DNA from: Fibrobacter succinogenes
GTDB taxonomy: Bacteria; Fibrobacterota; Fibrobacteria; Fibrobacterales; Fibrobacteraceae
Direction of reading: 5' to 3'
DNA length: 64,000 nt
NCBI GenBank assembly: GCA_902762305.1
Contig: CACWNW010000011.1
Location: 93,219-157,218, forward strand
A program made the translations under genes and the position numbers. Shown one piece after another: positions 45,956 to 54,904 of this stretch. Below the pieces are notes generated by a model. That model was not told where the DNA came from. It did not search any database and saw only the letters and a list, made by a program, of their open reading frames with translations. Positions within the stretch are counted from its first letter, which is position 1. The number at the start of each line of letters is the position of its first letter.

Positions 45956-48031
45956 ATGTTCCGTATCGTCACACCGAGCAGGGAAAAGCCCTTTACCATA
46001 GGGCGAAAGGAAGGGAGCGACCTCCACTTTCCCGAACGGTTCGTGTCGAGGGAACACGCCATCATCGAATGCAAGGAGACCGAGGCCGGTGTCGAATGGC
46101 ACATCAAGAGCCTCACCACGAACAGCTTCACGCTCCTGAACGATGTGCAGGTCACCGAGTCCGAAATCCACGACGGCGACATCATCGGTATTGGCGTAAA
46201 GCAGATGCGCGCCAACCTGAAAGACGGCAAACTTTCGCTTTTGCTGTTCGACGTAAACGAGGAAGTCGAAAAAATAGAACTGGGTGACGCCCCCGCAAAG
46301 CGAGAAATCGACGAAGACGGCACCAAGAACGAAATCCAGTTCAAGGCACTCGAAAAAGGAGCCGAACTCCAGTTCAGGCATGCGGTAACCGACGAGAAGG
46401 GCAAGCGCCACAAGAAGGTTATCCTCGGCGAAGACGAGACCACCCGTTACGACCAGACGGAAATCACCGTGAAAGACGGGGCGCTGCTGCTCCACAAGAC
46501 TTCCGTCGGGTTCGACATCCACGTACGCAACCTGGACGTTTTCGCAGGCAAGAAGCAACTCCTTTCGGGGATAGACTTCGACTTGCCCGCAGGGGAAATC
46601 CTTGCAATAATCGGGCGTTCCGGCCAGGGAAAGTCAAGCCTCCTGAAACTTTTCGAGGGCATATACCGCAAGGGCGAACAGAGCGAAGTGCTTATCGGGG
46701 GCGTCGACTACCGCTGCAAAAAAATCCGCGAGCGCATCGCCATACTCGCACAAGATCCGCCCCTGCGCGGAGACCTGACCGTCGACGAGACGCTCCGTCA
46801 TGGCGCAAGAATCGCGATGGATTCGCATGACTTCCGCAAGAACGCCGAAGGGCGGCTCGAAAAGTTCTGCGAACTTTTCGGGCTCAGCGACCGCCGCAAG
46901 AACCGCATAAAGACGCTGAGCGGCGGCGAGCATCGCCGCACCGCCCTCGCCGCAGAACTCATGGGAAACCCGGGGCTCATCATCCTCGACGAGCCTCTCT
47001 CGGGCCTCGACCCGTTCAATTCGCGCATCCTCTGCTCGCATTTAAAACAGCTCGCCTTCCTCGGGCATACGATAATCCTCACCACGCACAGTTACGAGGC
47101 GCTCCACATCGCGAACAAGGTACTCGTGCTGCACCGGGGCGAACAGGGCTTCTACGGGACGCCGCAGGCCGCCTATCAGTATTTCAAGACGAACGATCCC
47201 GAGACGATCCTCTCGAATCTCGGGCACGACACCTCTTCGGCCTGGAAGGAATCCGGCATCGCGAGCCGCGACACGGTCAAGAAGAACTGCGACCACATAT
47301 ACTTCTCGAGCCGCAGCAACAGCGAATCGCTCCTGTACGGCATCAAGCTCACATTCAGGCAATGGCTCCGCGACAGGGGAAAGACTGCGGCGCTTTTCCT
47401 GCAGCCGTTTATCATCGGGTTCCTCTTCTCGCAAATATTCTCAGCGACATCTTCGCTATGGACGGTATCGTTCGCGATAATCCTGTGCGCCAACTGGTTC
47501 GCCCTCTCGCTTTCCATCCGCGAAATCGTGCAAGAAAAAGAAATCGTCCGCGGGGAACTGCGCAAGGGGCTAAGCGCCATCCCCTACTATCTCGGGAAAT
47601 TTTTCCTGCCCACGGCGGCGGCATTCCTCCAGACCGCAATCGTCTACGCCTTCGTGGCATACCGCGTTCCCGTCCCGCCTTCATTTGCGATGCTCGCCGC
47701 CACATTCGCCTGCACGGTCGCGCCCGCGGTGGCGATGGGCCTGCTCGTCAGCTCGCTCTCCAAGAATTCCGGACAGGCGAACGCATTCCTGCCGCTCCTC
47801 ATCATCCCGCAGGTGGCACTCGCCGGAGCGCTCGTTCCCTTCGACCAGATGCAGCATATCGGCAAGTGGCTTTCGACCATCGTCTGGTCGCGCTACAACC
47901 AGAGCTCACTCCTGAACATCTTTTTGGAGCGCCCCGATAACATACGGAATCCCATTTCCGCGCTATCGCTCACCCTTATATTTTGTATAATTACCGCAAT
48001 CATTCTCCACAGTTCGAAAAAAGCAAAATGA
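45956..48031 (+). CDS. FHA domain-ABCG-type ABC transporter fusion
   Basis: 691 residues. The N-terminal FHA domain (about 1-100) keeps the phosphothreonine-binding residues: GRKEGSD and SREHAII. After a linker (about 100-190) comes an ABC ATPase (about 195-420) with Walker A GRSGQGKSS, signature LSGGEHRR, Walker B LIILDEPLSGLD and switch TTHS. The C-terminus (about 465-690) holds six hydrophobic segments of an ABC2-type permease. ATPase followed by permease in one chain is the half-transporter layout of the ABCG family. The kinase gene follows with a 4-bp overlap and is a likely source of the phosphothreonine read by the FHA domain. Confidence 0.88.
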   Translation: MFRIVTPSREKPFTIGRKEGSDLHFPERFVSREHAIIECKETEAGVEWHIKSLTTNSFTLLNDVQVTESEIHDGDIIGIGVKQMRANLKDGKLSLLLFDVNEEVEKIELGDAPAKREIDEDGTKNEIQFKALEKGAELQFRHAVTDEKGKRHKKVILGEDETTRYDQTEITVKDGALLLHKTSVGFDIHVRNLDVFAGKKQLLSGIDFDLPAGEILAIIGRSGQGKSSLLKLFEGIYRKGEQSEVLIGGVDYRCKKIRERIAILAQDPPLRGDLTVDETLRHGARIAMDSHDFRKNAEGRLEKFCELFGLSDRRKNRIKTLSGGEHRRTALAAELMGNPGLIILDEPLSGLDPFNSRILCSHLKQLAFLGHTIILTTHSYEALHIANKVLVLHRGEQGFYGTPQAAYQYFKTNDPETILSNLGHDTSSAWKESGIASRDTVKKNCDHIYFSSRSNSESLLYGIKLTFRQWLRDRGKTAALFLQPFIIGFLFSQIFSATSSLWTVSFAIILCANWFALSLSIREIVQEKEIVRGELRKGLSAIPYYLGKFFLPTAAAFLQTAIVYAFVAYRVPVPPSFAMLAATFACTVAPAVAMGLLVSSLSKNSGQANAFLPLLIIPQVALAGALVPFDQMQHIGKWLSTIVWSRYNQSSLLNIFLERPDNIRNPISALSLTLIFCIITAIILHSSKKAK

Positions 48032-49533
48032 CCGTACACGAAGCACAGCAGTTTCCCCGTCCGTTCAACGACAACTACGACCTGATAGGTACACTCGGCA
48101 AGGGGGGAATGGGATTAGTCTACAAGGCGCTCGACAAGAAACTCAAGCGCGAAGTAGCCTTCAAGATTCTAGACGCCTCCGCAGACGGCGAAGCCATCCA
48201 GAGATTCTACCTGGAAGCCCAGGCCATGAAGGAACTGGACCACCAGAACATCGTGCACGTTTTCGACTTCGGAAAGCAGGACAACCAGCTCTTTATCGCG
48301 ATGACCTACGTGCAGGGCTACTCGCTTTCGGACGTTCTCCAGAAGCAGAGCAAGCTCCCCTTCGACGCCATCGAACTGATTGTCCGCCAGATTGCGCGCG
48401 GCCTCCTTTACGCCCACAGCAAGGGAATCGTCCACCGCGACGTGAAACCGTCGAACATCATGCTCACGCGCGACAACCGCGTCTACGTGATGGATTTCGG
48501 TATTTCGTACATCCAGGAGATGGAAAAGGACAGGCTCACCAAGACGGGCATGACGATGGGAACACCCGAGTACATGAGCCCGGAACAGTGCCACGGCGAC
48601 GAAGTGACGCTCCAGTCCGACATTTACAGCATGGGCGTCATCTTGTACGAAATGACGTGCGGACGCCTTCCCTTCCAGGGGAACCGCCCCGTGGAAATTG
48701 CGCTCAAGCACGTGCAGGAACCGCCTCCGGACCCCAGGCAGTTCCGCCCCGACATGCCGCCGGGACTCTCGGAACTTATCCTCAAGTGCCTCAAGAAAAA
48801 ACTCAACGAGCGCTACCACGACATGCAGGAATTCCTCGACGACTGCGACCAGGTCTTCCCGCAAAAAGAAACCCACGGGAACATGAAATTCGGCAAGAAG
48901 CAGTCCCTGCTCCGTCACGGCACCACATCCATCGCCGAAGCCGCAACGAAAATCCCGGCCAGCGTGCGCGTCATCCGCAGGCGCCTCACCGCCTTCGCAA
49001 TTTCCCTGTTCCCGCTCATCATATTGCTGATGGTGCTCCTGATGCTCACGTACAAGCCCGAGAACATGCTGCAGCAGATCGAGTGGGACGATGCCATCGG
49101 CAACTTCGAGCAGTCCGCTATCGAGGCTGACGTCTCGGGAGGATACCCGCTCGACAACCTCACGGACGGCGACCTCAAAACGGCATGGCTCAATTCGATG
49201 CCCGCAAAGCCGCAGAACCCGGTGCTCACCATCTTTTTTGACAACATAACGCTCATTACGCAAATCGGATTCGCTGTCGGCTACCAGAAATCCGTCGACG
49301 ACCCGTTCGGTGACCGCTTCCGCATATTCAAGAAGCCCAAGTCGCTCACGCTCGAGACGAAGGAAGGGTTCAAGCAGAAAATTCAGCTCGAAAACATCAA
49401 GGGGATGCAGTACCCGATAATCCAGCCGATGGAGACAAGCGAAATCAAGGTCTACCTGGACGAAGTCTACAACGCAGACAACAAGGATTTCGCGATTTCG
49501 GAAATAAGGATGCTCGGAATGGAAATCCACTAG
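48028..49533 (+). CDS. Membrane Ser/Thr protein kinase with extracytoplasmic domain
   Basis: 501 residues. Hanks-type kinase (about 15-280): GTLGKGGMG loop, Lys46 in VAFKIL, HRDVKPSN with Asp138, DFG at 156, and TMGTPEYMSPEQ activation segment. A juxtamembrane region leads to one TM segment (about 330-348). The outer domain (about 355-501) looks like a discoidin/galactose-binding-like fold of the type seen beside NADase-type or F5/8 domains (YPLDNLTDGDLKTAW, KVYLDEV, ISEIRMLG). ATG 48028 overlaps the transporter stop; the open frame from 47983 is not needed. No phosphatase gene nearby. Confidence 0.9.
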   Translation: MTVHEAQQFPRPFNDNYDLIGTLGKGGMGLVYKALDKKLKREVAFKILDASADGEAIQRFYLEAQAMKELDHQNIVHVFDFGKQDNQLFIAMTYVQGYSLSDVLQKQSKLPFDAIELIVRQIARGLLYAHSKGIVHRDVKPSNIMLTRDNRVYVMDFGISYIQEMEKDRLTKTGMTMGTPEYMSPEQCHGDEVTLQSDIYSMGVILYEMTCGRLPFQGNRPVEIALKHVQEPPPDPRQFRPDMPPGLSELILKCLKKKLNERYHDMQEFLDDCDQVFPQKETHGNMKFGKKQSLLRHGTTSIAEAATKIPASVRVIRRRLTAFAISLFPLIILLMVLLMLTYKPENMLQQIEWDDAIGNFEQSAIEADVSGGYPLDNLTDGDLKTAWLNSMPAKPQNPVLTIFFDNITLITQIGFAVGYQKSVDDPFGDRFRIFKKPKSLTLETKEGFKQKIQLENIKGMQYPIIQPMETSEIKVYLDEVYNADNKDFAISEIRMLGMEIH

Positions 49534-49572
49534 AACTTTTGACATAGTCCCGCATACGGGGCGACCTTATTA

Positions 49573-49604
49573 GGACATGCGATTTTTCGCATGTCCATTT
49601 TTTT
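49573..49604 (+). terminator. Rho-independent terminator of the exporter-kinase operon
   Basis: GGACATGCG-ATTTTT-CGCATGTCC perfect stem followed by ATTTTTTT. Confidence 0.9.
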
Positions 49605-49618
49605 AAAAGAGGAAAAAC

Positions 49619-50083
49619 ATGATAAAAAGGGAAAATTGCAATTTGCAAATGATTCGCAAATTTGAAAATCCGGGAAAAGGAATCGACAGAGCCGCAAACA
49701 GGCCGAAGGGAAACTTCATCGAATCGCAGGCGGCGGCATACCTGCGCAGGCTCGGCTACGAGATTATCGCCCGCAACTACGCCTACCAGGGCGGCGAGCT
49801 CGATATCGTGGCGAAGGATGGAGAAACCATCGTGTTCGTGGAGGTGAAATCTGTATGGAACAACCAGCAGGGGAACCCGGCGGCGCGCGTAAACGCAATA
49901 AAGCAGAAGAAAATCTGGAAGACCGCCTGCCATTTTTTGCACACGAAGCCCGAATTCGCCCCGAAAGGGTTCGACCAGCCCTGCCGTTTCGACGTGCTTT
50001 CGGCGCGCGTGTACCAGAAGCCACTGCAGTTCAGCCATATAAAGAACGCCTTCGAAGGCACGCAGGTGATACCGCAATGCTGA
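49619..50083 (+). CDS. yraN: YraN/UPF0102 family nuclease-like protein
   Basis: 154 residues. The PD-(D/E)XK-like core is visible: GYEIIARNYAYQGGELDIVA, then TIVFVEVKSV with E-x-K. The family is related to Holliday-junction resolvases, but its role is unproven. The first ~30 residues are an extension; ATG 49649 (MIRKFENPG) is an alternative start. AAAAGAGG precedes 49619. Confidence 0.88.
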   Translation: MIKRENCNLQMIRKFENPGKGIDRAANRPKGNFIESQAAAYLRRLGYEIIARNYAYQGGELDIVAKDGETIVFVEVKSVWNNQQGNPAARVNAIKQKKIWKTACHFLHTKPEFAPKGFDQPCRFDVLSARVYQKPLQFSHIKNAFEGTQVIPQC

Positions 50084-50112
50084 AGGTCCGTACCGGACGC
50101 GTGAACCTTTTT

Positions 50113-50118
50113 TATATT
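50113..50118 (+). promoter_or_regulatory. -10 element for leaderless yciO mRNA
   Basis: TTTTTATATTATCGCCATG places TATATT 6 nt before the ATG at 50125. Confidence 0.5.
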
Positions 50119-50124
50119 ATCGCC

Positions 50125-50718
50125 ATGCGTTTCGAAGTCCATCCACAAAACCCGCAGGCGAGAATCGTCAAGCTCGCCGCAGCAGCCCTCGAAGACGACG
50201 GCCTTGTACTCTACCCCACCGAGTCCGGCTACGCCATCGGCTGCAACGCCGAGTCCCCGAAGGCCATCCACAAGCTGTATGCCCTCAAGAAGCCGATGAA
50301 GAAGTTCTTCATGGCGCTCATCATCCCCGACATCCGCTCGGCGACCGACTACGCCCGCATCGACAACTTCGCCTTCAACATCATGAAGCCCCGCGTGCCC
50401 GGTCCCTACACGTTCATCTTGCCCGCCGACCCGCATATCGCCCGCAGGCTCGACGTGAAGCGCCCCGAAATCGGCGTGCGCATGCCTACGCACCCCTTCT
50501 TCAAGGAACTCTTCCAGCATTTCGACAAGCCCATCCTGAGCACGGCAGCGAAACTTTCGGAAGAGGACATTTACGAACCGGACGAAATCTGGAAGACCTT
50601 CGAACACTCTGTCGAGATGATGGTCGACTGCGGTCCCATCGAAATCAACCCGACGAACATCATAAGCCTTATCGGCGACAACGTGGAAGTCATCCGCGGC
50701 GAACTGCTCGACCCGTAG
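50125..50718 (+). CDS. yciO: YciO/YrdC/Sua5 family protein
   Basis: 197 residues of the threonylcarbamoyl-AMP synthase superfamily, YciO branch: FEVHPQNPQARIVKLAA, LVLYPTESGYAIGCNAES, PGPYTFILPAD and IGVRMPTHPF. The family binds ATP and small RNA; YrdC members make the t6A precursor, while YciO members are less clearly assigned. ATG 50125 gives the conserved N-terminus. An in-frame ATG at 50077, overlapping yraN, adds 16 non-conserved residues and is less likely given the promoter at 50113. Confidence 0.88.
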   Translation: MRFEVHPQNPQARIVKLAAAALEDDGLVLYPTESGYAIGCNAESPKAIHKLYALKKPMKKFFMALIIPDIRSATDYARIDNFAFNIMKPRVPGPYTFILPADPHIARRLDVKRPEIGVRMPTHPFFKELFQHFDKPILSTAAKLSEEDIYEPDEIWKTFEHSVEMMVDCGPIEINPTNIISLIGDNVEVIRGELLDP

Positions 50719-50740
50719 CTTATACGAATTTTCCGCCCGC

Positions 50741-51187
50741 CTAGAAGAACACCCAGACGGCAATCCAGTAGGCCATCAAGGCGAATTCCATCCCCTGCGA
50801 AATCCGCGAGAGGAACGTGGAGCCGAATACAGAAACAGCTATCGCTAGCAGGCGCGTCCAGGGCATTTCGATGCCGCGGTAGTACAGCGATATTCCACCG
50901 AAGAATTCGACCCAAAGCCACAGTACCTGCGCCATGAGAAGGTAGCGCCGACGCTTGTTCGGGAGCGCCGTAGTCGAGACGCACAGAGCAAGCGAAATCA
51001 TCCGCAGCGGATACGATTCCATAGCCGGGTCCGCCATGTCGCCGGCCAGGAAAGTATAGACACCGAAAAGCAGGAGCGAGCCCACGATGACAAAGGCTTC
51101 CTTGAAGAACCTTATCGGACGGTGCCAGAAGAACTGCGCCAAGGCAAGCGCAAGGAGGCAAGCAAAGGCATTCATCAACGGGGTCAT
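50741..51187 (-). CDS. Small integral membrane protein at end of redox operon
   Basis: 148 residues with four to five hydrophobic segments (MNAFACLLALALAQFF, AFVIVGSLLLFGVYTFL, LLMAQVLWLWVEF, FALMAYWIAVWVFF). I do not recognise a family. ATGA overlap with the upstream NrfD-like gene (51184) shows co-translation, so it is probably an accessory membrane subunit, comparable in position to the small membrane subunits of alternative complex III. Confidence 0.65.
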   Translation of the reverse strand: MTPLMNAFACLLALALAQFFWHRPIRFFKEAFVIVGSLLLFGVYTFLAGDMADPAMESYPLRMISLALCVSTTALPNKRRRYLLMAQVLWLWVEFFGGISLYYRGIEMPWTRLLAIAVSVFGSTFLSRISQGMEFALMAYWIAVWVFF

Positions 51188-53007
51188 GGGGCAACCTCCG
51201 CCGATTCATTTGTTTCGGATACCGGTTCATCTATTTCGGGCGCCGATTCGTTCTTTTCGGAAGCCGAGATGTCCGCCGGTTCGTTCGATTCGGCGAGCGA
51301 GCGCATGTAACGCACGAGGGCGCGGGCTTCCGGTTCGGTAATGCGGTCACCATACGGGTTCATGTTCGTACGCCCGTTCATAATCACATGCACAAGCGAA
51401 TCCTCGCCGAGGGAATCGAACCGTTCCGCCGTCAGTTTCTGCGGCACCGGGTAGAACTCGCGGATAAACTTCTCGTTGAACTTGCCGTCGGTCCCGTGAC
51501 AGCTACTGCAACGCGCATTCCAAATGGCGCGGGCATGGAGGGAATCGGGTACGGCCACTGAATCGCTCTCCACAAAATGCGATATATCGGAACTGGTTGA
51601 ATACTTCGAAGGAGTAGACGAACCGCCCGCATAGAACATCCCCGCAAGGAAAGCAAGAACGACAAACGGGAACACGACCGATAATCTCCGGGCAAGCGAC
51701 TTCGCCTTCGAATTCATGAGCAGGGCATCGTCCGTCGCAATTTTCCAGAACGGGCGCGCGCACAGGACAAGTGCCGCCACAAGCGCCACAATCGGGTAGA
51801 ACAGAGGAGCCACGTTCGGGAGGAGGACCGAGACCGTATCTAGCGCAGGCCGCGATACCGCCCAGAGCGTATAGACAAGCGCCACAAGTACACCCACCAG
51901 GAGCGGGAAGCGCAGTACAATAAATTCCCTACTCGTAAGCGGTTCCGTGTGCGGTTCCACGACAGGGACAGGCTTCTCGTCGAGTTCGCCAAACAGGAGT
52001 TCTCCCCCTTCGATAGGCTTGCGCAACTTTATGCGCAAAACTACAAGCAACGTTGTAAACAACCCGATCGAGAAAGCAAGCAAACCCACATCGATCCACC
52101 CGAAGGCTTCTGGATTGGTTGGCGAAACAAGGTAGTAGCGTTCCAGCCAGAGCCCAAAAAGTACCGAAATCGAAATCGCAAGCCGCCCGACAGGGCTCTC
52201 GCGCACCGAAGAAATCCACCACAGCTGCGGAAGAAGCGCGCCGAACGCGAAGACGGAGAAATTCCATTCCCCCTTCACCGCGAAAATCCAGCCCCAGAAG
52301 AGGAGCATCAGGAAAGAAAACGCCATCATGAGCTTTTCGAGCAGGCGCACGCGGCAGCCTTCGGCCACAAGGAGCACGTTCACCATCGCAAGGCCCGAAT
52401 AGATGGCGCCAGCGATAAAGTACAGCGGGAAGAACGCCCCCTGCCACTGCGGCACGAACGTCGTCGCGAAATCGAGACTCACAATCGTATGCACCCAGAG
52501 CACCAGCGGGAAGAGCAGCCACGCCATCGGGCGGCGCAAGTCCTCGAGCGCCTGGAAGCGTTCCGAGAAAAGGTGGATACCGAAGAACACCAGCGAGAGC
52601 AGCGCATAGACGGCGATGCAACAGAAATCCCAGACCAACGGGGAGCGCACGTTCGCGAAACTCCCCCGCGCATCCGCGAACGGGATGACCATGTAGAAGT
52701 TTTCCACCACGCCGAGATGCATGAGCGGGAAAACCGCAGCAACCACGAGCGCACACAAGGTCGTAAGTTCCGCAAGGAGCGATGTACGCCTATCGAGCTT
52801 CACACCGAGCGCAAGGAGAATCGCCGAGATGAGCGTACCCGCATGCGCGATGCCTATCCAGAACACAAACAGGCTTATCGGCACGCCCCAGAAGGTGCGT
52901 ACATCCGTCGTCCAGGCGGCAGGGCCTTCCCAGAGGGAATACCCCAGCGCGACAAGGCCGGGCAACAGGAGCGCAAGGCCCGCATATAGGAGGATGCGGA
53001 AAATCAA
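51184..53007 (-). CDS. NrfD/PsrC-type quinone-site membrane subunit fused to cytochrome c
   Basis: 607 residues. Residues about 1-470 form roughly ten TM segments of the NrfD/polysulfide-reductase membrane family (TFWGVPISLFVFWIGIAHAG, PLMHLGVVENFYMVIP, IYSGLAMVNVLLVAEG), which bind quinone. A further TM (about 445-465) leads to a periplasmic class I cytochrome c domain with one heme motif CSSCHG and a distal Met candidate in NGRTNMNPYG. The tail is Glu/Ser-rich. It overlaps the Fe-S protein gene by 4 bp. This fuses ActC-like and ActE-like functions of alternative complex III in one chain. Confidence 0.82.
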   Translation of the reverse strand: MIFRILLYAGLALLLPGLVALGYSLWEGPAAWTTDVRTFWGVPISLFVFWIGIAHAGTLISAILLALGVKLDRRTSLLAELTTLCALVVAAVFPLMHLGVVENFYMVIPFADARGSFANVRSPLVWDFCCIAVYALLSLVFFGIHLFSERFQALEDLRRPMAWLLFPLVLWVHTIVSLDFATTFVPQWQGAFFPLYFIAGAIYSGLAMVNVLLVAEGCRVRLLEKLMMAFSFLMLLFWGWIFAVKGEWNFSVFAFGALLPQLWWISSVRESPVGRLAISISVLFGLWLERYYLVSPTNPEAFGWIDVGLLAFSIGLFTTLLVVLRIKLRKPIEGGELLFGELDEKPVPVVEPHTEPLTSREFIVLRFPLLVGVLVALVYTLWAVSRPALDTVSVLLPNVAPLFYPIVALVAALVLCARPFWKIATDDALLMNSKAKSLARRLSVVFPFVVLAFLAGMFYAGGSSTPSKYSTSSDISHFVESDSVAVPDSLHARAIWNARCSSCHGTDGKFNEKFIREFYPVPQKLTAERFDSLGEDSLVHVIMNGRTNMNPYGDRITEPEARALVRYMRSLAESNEPADISASEKNESAPEIDEPVSETNESAEVAP

Positions 53008-53879
53008 CGGCGCCCCCTCATGTAGACGATGGAGGGGTCAAGCGATGCAATAGCCTTCGGGGCATAGAGCACGCGGTCCTTCGCGGCCTTCACCAGCGGG
53101 GAATCGTCGTCAAGCCAGTTGCCGAATATGATTGCATTCTTCGGGCAGGCGGCGGCACAGGCCGTCGTCACCCCTCGCCCACGCCAGCTTTCGCTGGGAT
53201 GGAGCGCCTTGAAACCTTGGCGGCTATCCTGCAGGCGCTGCAGGCAAAGCGAGCATTTTTCCATCACGCCTTTCTCGCGCACAGGAACGCTGGCGTTGAA
53301 CTTGTGCGAACGGCCCGAAGCGACAGGGTCTTCGAAATTGAACTTGCGGGCACCTATCGGGCAGTTCGCCCCGCAGAAGCGGCTCCCGGTACAGCGCTTG
53401 TACATCATCGCGGAGATGCCGTCGGGAGTGTGGTTTGCTGCACCCGTCGGGCAGACCTTCTCGCAGGGAGCGTCACCGCAGTGGAAGCACATCGCGGGAG
53501 CACCGCCGAAAAGTTCTATCCAGTGCATGAACTGCCCGCGGGCAACCAGCTCCGGGCCCGAAAGCGGGATGTTGTTCTCCTGGATGCAGGCGAGCACGCA
53601 CTTGCCGCAGGCATCGCAAGCATCCAAATCGATAGCCATGCCGAAGCGGTTTTCCGAGGATGCTCCCGGTATCTTGTGCGCCGCGGGCATCGGCACTCGC
53701 ACGAGTTCCATCCCGGGCTTCATCTTGGAGAGTGCGAGGCGCACCTCGTTCTCGAAGTCGGCAAGGTTCGGAGCCGCATCACGTTTGACTGGAGTACCGA
53801 ACAGGCCGTCACGGCAGCCGAACAGGGCAAAGCCCGCAACCGTCATCGAGAAAAGTTTCAGGAATTCGCGCCTATCCAT
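53004..53879 (-). CDS. Four-cluster 4Fe-4S ferredoxin-type electron transfer subunit
   Basis: 291 residues. The N-terminus MDRREFLKLFSMTVAGFALFGC has a DRREFLK Tat-like motif and ends in a lipobox-like Cys. The DmsB/NrfC/HybA-type body has four Cys groups: CDACGKCVLAC, CFHCGDAPCEKVCP, CTGSRFCGANCP and CSLCLQRL...CAAACP. It should pass electrons between the multiheme cytochrome and the NrfD-like subunit. No molybdopterin subunit is encoded here. It follows the cytochrome by 3 nt. Confidence 0.88.
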   Translation of the reverse strand: MDRREFLKLFSMTVAGFALFGCRDGLFGTPVKRDAAPNLADFENEVRLALSKMKPGMELVRVPMPAAHKIPGASSENRFGMAIDLDACDACGKCVLACIQENNIPLSGPELVARGQFMHWIELFGGAPAMCFHCGDAPCEKVCPTGAANHTPDGISAMMYKRCTGSRFCGANCPIGARKFNFEDPVASGRSHKFNASVPVREKGVMEKCSLCLQRLQDSRQGFKALHPSESWRGRGVTTACAAACPKNAIIFGNWLDDDSPLVKAAKDRVLYAPKAIASLDPSIVYMRGRR

Positions 53880-53882
53880 AAA

Positions 53883-54437
53883 CTACCTGTGGCATGCGGC
53901 GCAGTAGGTGGCCGCCCGCTTGAAATTCTTCTGTTTGAACGTATCGCCCCTGTGGCAGGCGATACACATCTGCATGCTGAAAATGTCGCCGCCGTACACG
54001 TCGGCCTTCTGGGAAGAACCGCCCGCGAAACTCCGGTGGCAATCCGCACACTCGACTCCGGCGGCCGCGTGTACCCCGTGGTGGAACACCACGTGCTCCG
54101 GCAATTCGGGCTCGTGCTCCCAGGGATATGCCGGAGCGGCGGCCAGCGCCGAATCCAGCTTCTCGATTCCGGGATTTTCAGTGAGCGGCAGGCGGTGGCA
54201 ATCCATGCAATCCGCCTTCGCCGGCATATACGCGCGGGCAGCAGATGCCGCACCCGTATGGCATGCCGTGCAGGCCAAACCAATTGAATCGCCATGAAGC
54301 GCATGGAAAAAAGCAATGGACGAGGGGCCGCTCGTATCGGCACCCACGCGCACGGGAGTCGTCTTCTGGCAAAAGAGGAAATCCGCCAAAAAGAACGCGC
54401 ACACGACCGCAAAAATGCCACCCATCCAATACTTCAA
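53883..54437 (-). CDS. Pentaheme c-type cytochrome
   Basis: 184 residues with an N-terminal membrane anchor or signal (GGIFAVVCAFFLADFLFC) and five CXXCH motifs: CTACH, CMDCH, CADCH, CIACH and CAACH. Extra His residues (FFHALHGD, VFHHGVHAA) are likely distal ligands. This heme count and the position before the Fe-S and NrfD genes match ActA of alternative complex III and QrcA-like subunits. Periplasmic side, electron exchange with an unknown partner. Confidence 0.88.
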   Translation of the reverse strand: MKYWMGGIFAVVCAFFLADFLFCQKTTPVRVGADTSGPSSIAFFHALHGDSIGLACTACHTGAASAARAYMPAKADCMDCHRLPLTENPGIEKLDSALAAAPAYPWEHEPELPEHVVFHHGVHAAAGVECADCHRSFAGGSSQKADVYGGDIFSMQMCIACHRGDTFKQKNFKRAATYCAACHR

Positions 54438-54449
54438 GCACAGCTCCTG

Positions 54450-54779
54450 TTACTTAGGCCTTCCGAGGTCGTCCGGATGTTCCAAAATATACAACAGCCA
54501 TGCAGCCATCGTCTTCGCATCGCTCTCGCTCATGGGCGCAATTTCCATCGGATCCCACTGGTCAGGGTGCTTGGGCTCCGGTTTCATCAGGTACTGTACC
54601 AGGGCCTCGGGATTCTGTGCATACTGCGCCACGTTATCCTTCATGGGCGGGGCCGCGAACTTGCGCGCCCAGCGGTGGCACCCCTTGCATTCGTTGTCGT
54701 AGTACTCCCCCGCCTTCTTCTTGAGCGCAGGCGTACGGGTATAACGACACGAGAAATCATCAAAAAAACAATATAGCAG
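54450..54779 (-). pseudogene. Monoheme cytochrome c-like frame without a usable start
   Basis: The frame encodes ALKKKAGEYYDNECKGCHRW, the heme motif CKGCH at 54675-54689, and a typical class I ending with MKPEPKHPDQWDPMEIAPMS and DAKTMAAWLLYIL. It is open upstream to 54851 but has no ATG, GTG or TTG before the heme motif (only CTG at 54779), and no signal peptide. An ATG at 54760, 9 nt after TATATT, lies in a different frame (MISRVVIPV). Either a frameshift separates start and body, or an assembly error or non-standard start is involved. The coordinates given are the CTG-started frame. Confidence 0.5.
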
Positions 54780-54904
54780 TTTTCGTTTCTTGATTGTAAA
54801 AATGCATTCGTAAACAAAGTTTTTCGGCTTATTTTGGCCCCTTTCTCCGTTTTAAGGATAGGGACATCCCAATTCCAGGGGGCCCTAGAGCAAACGGAGA
54901 TTAA

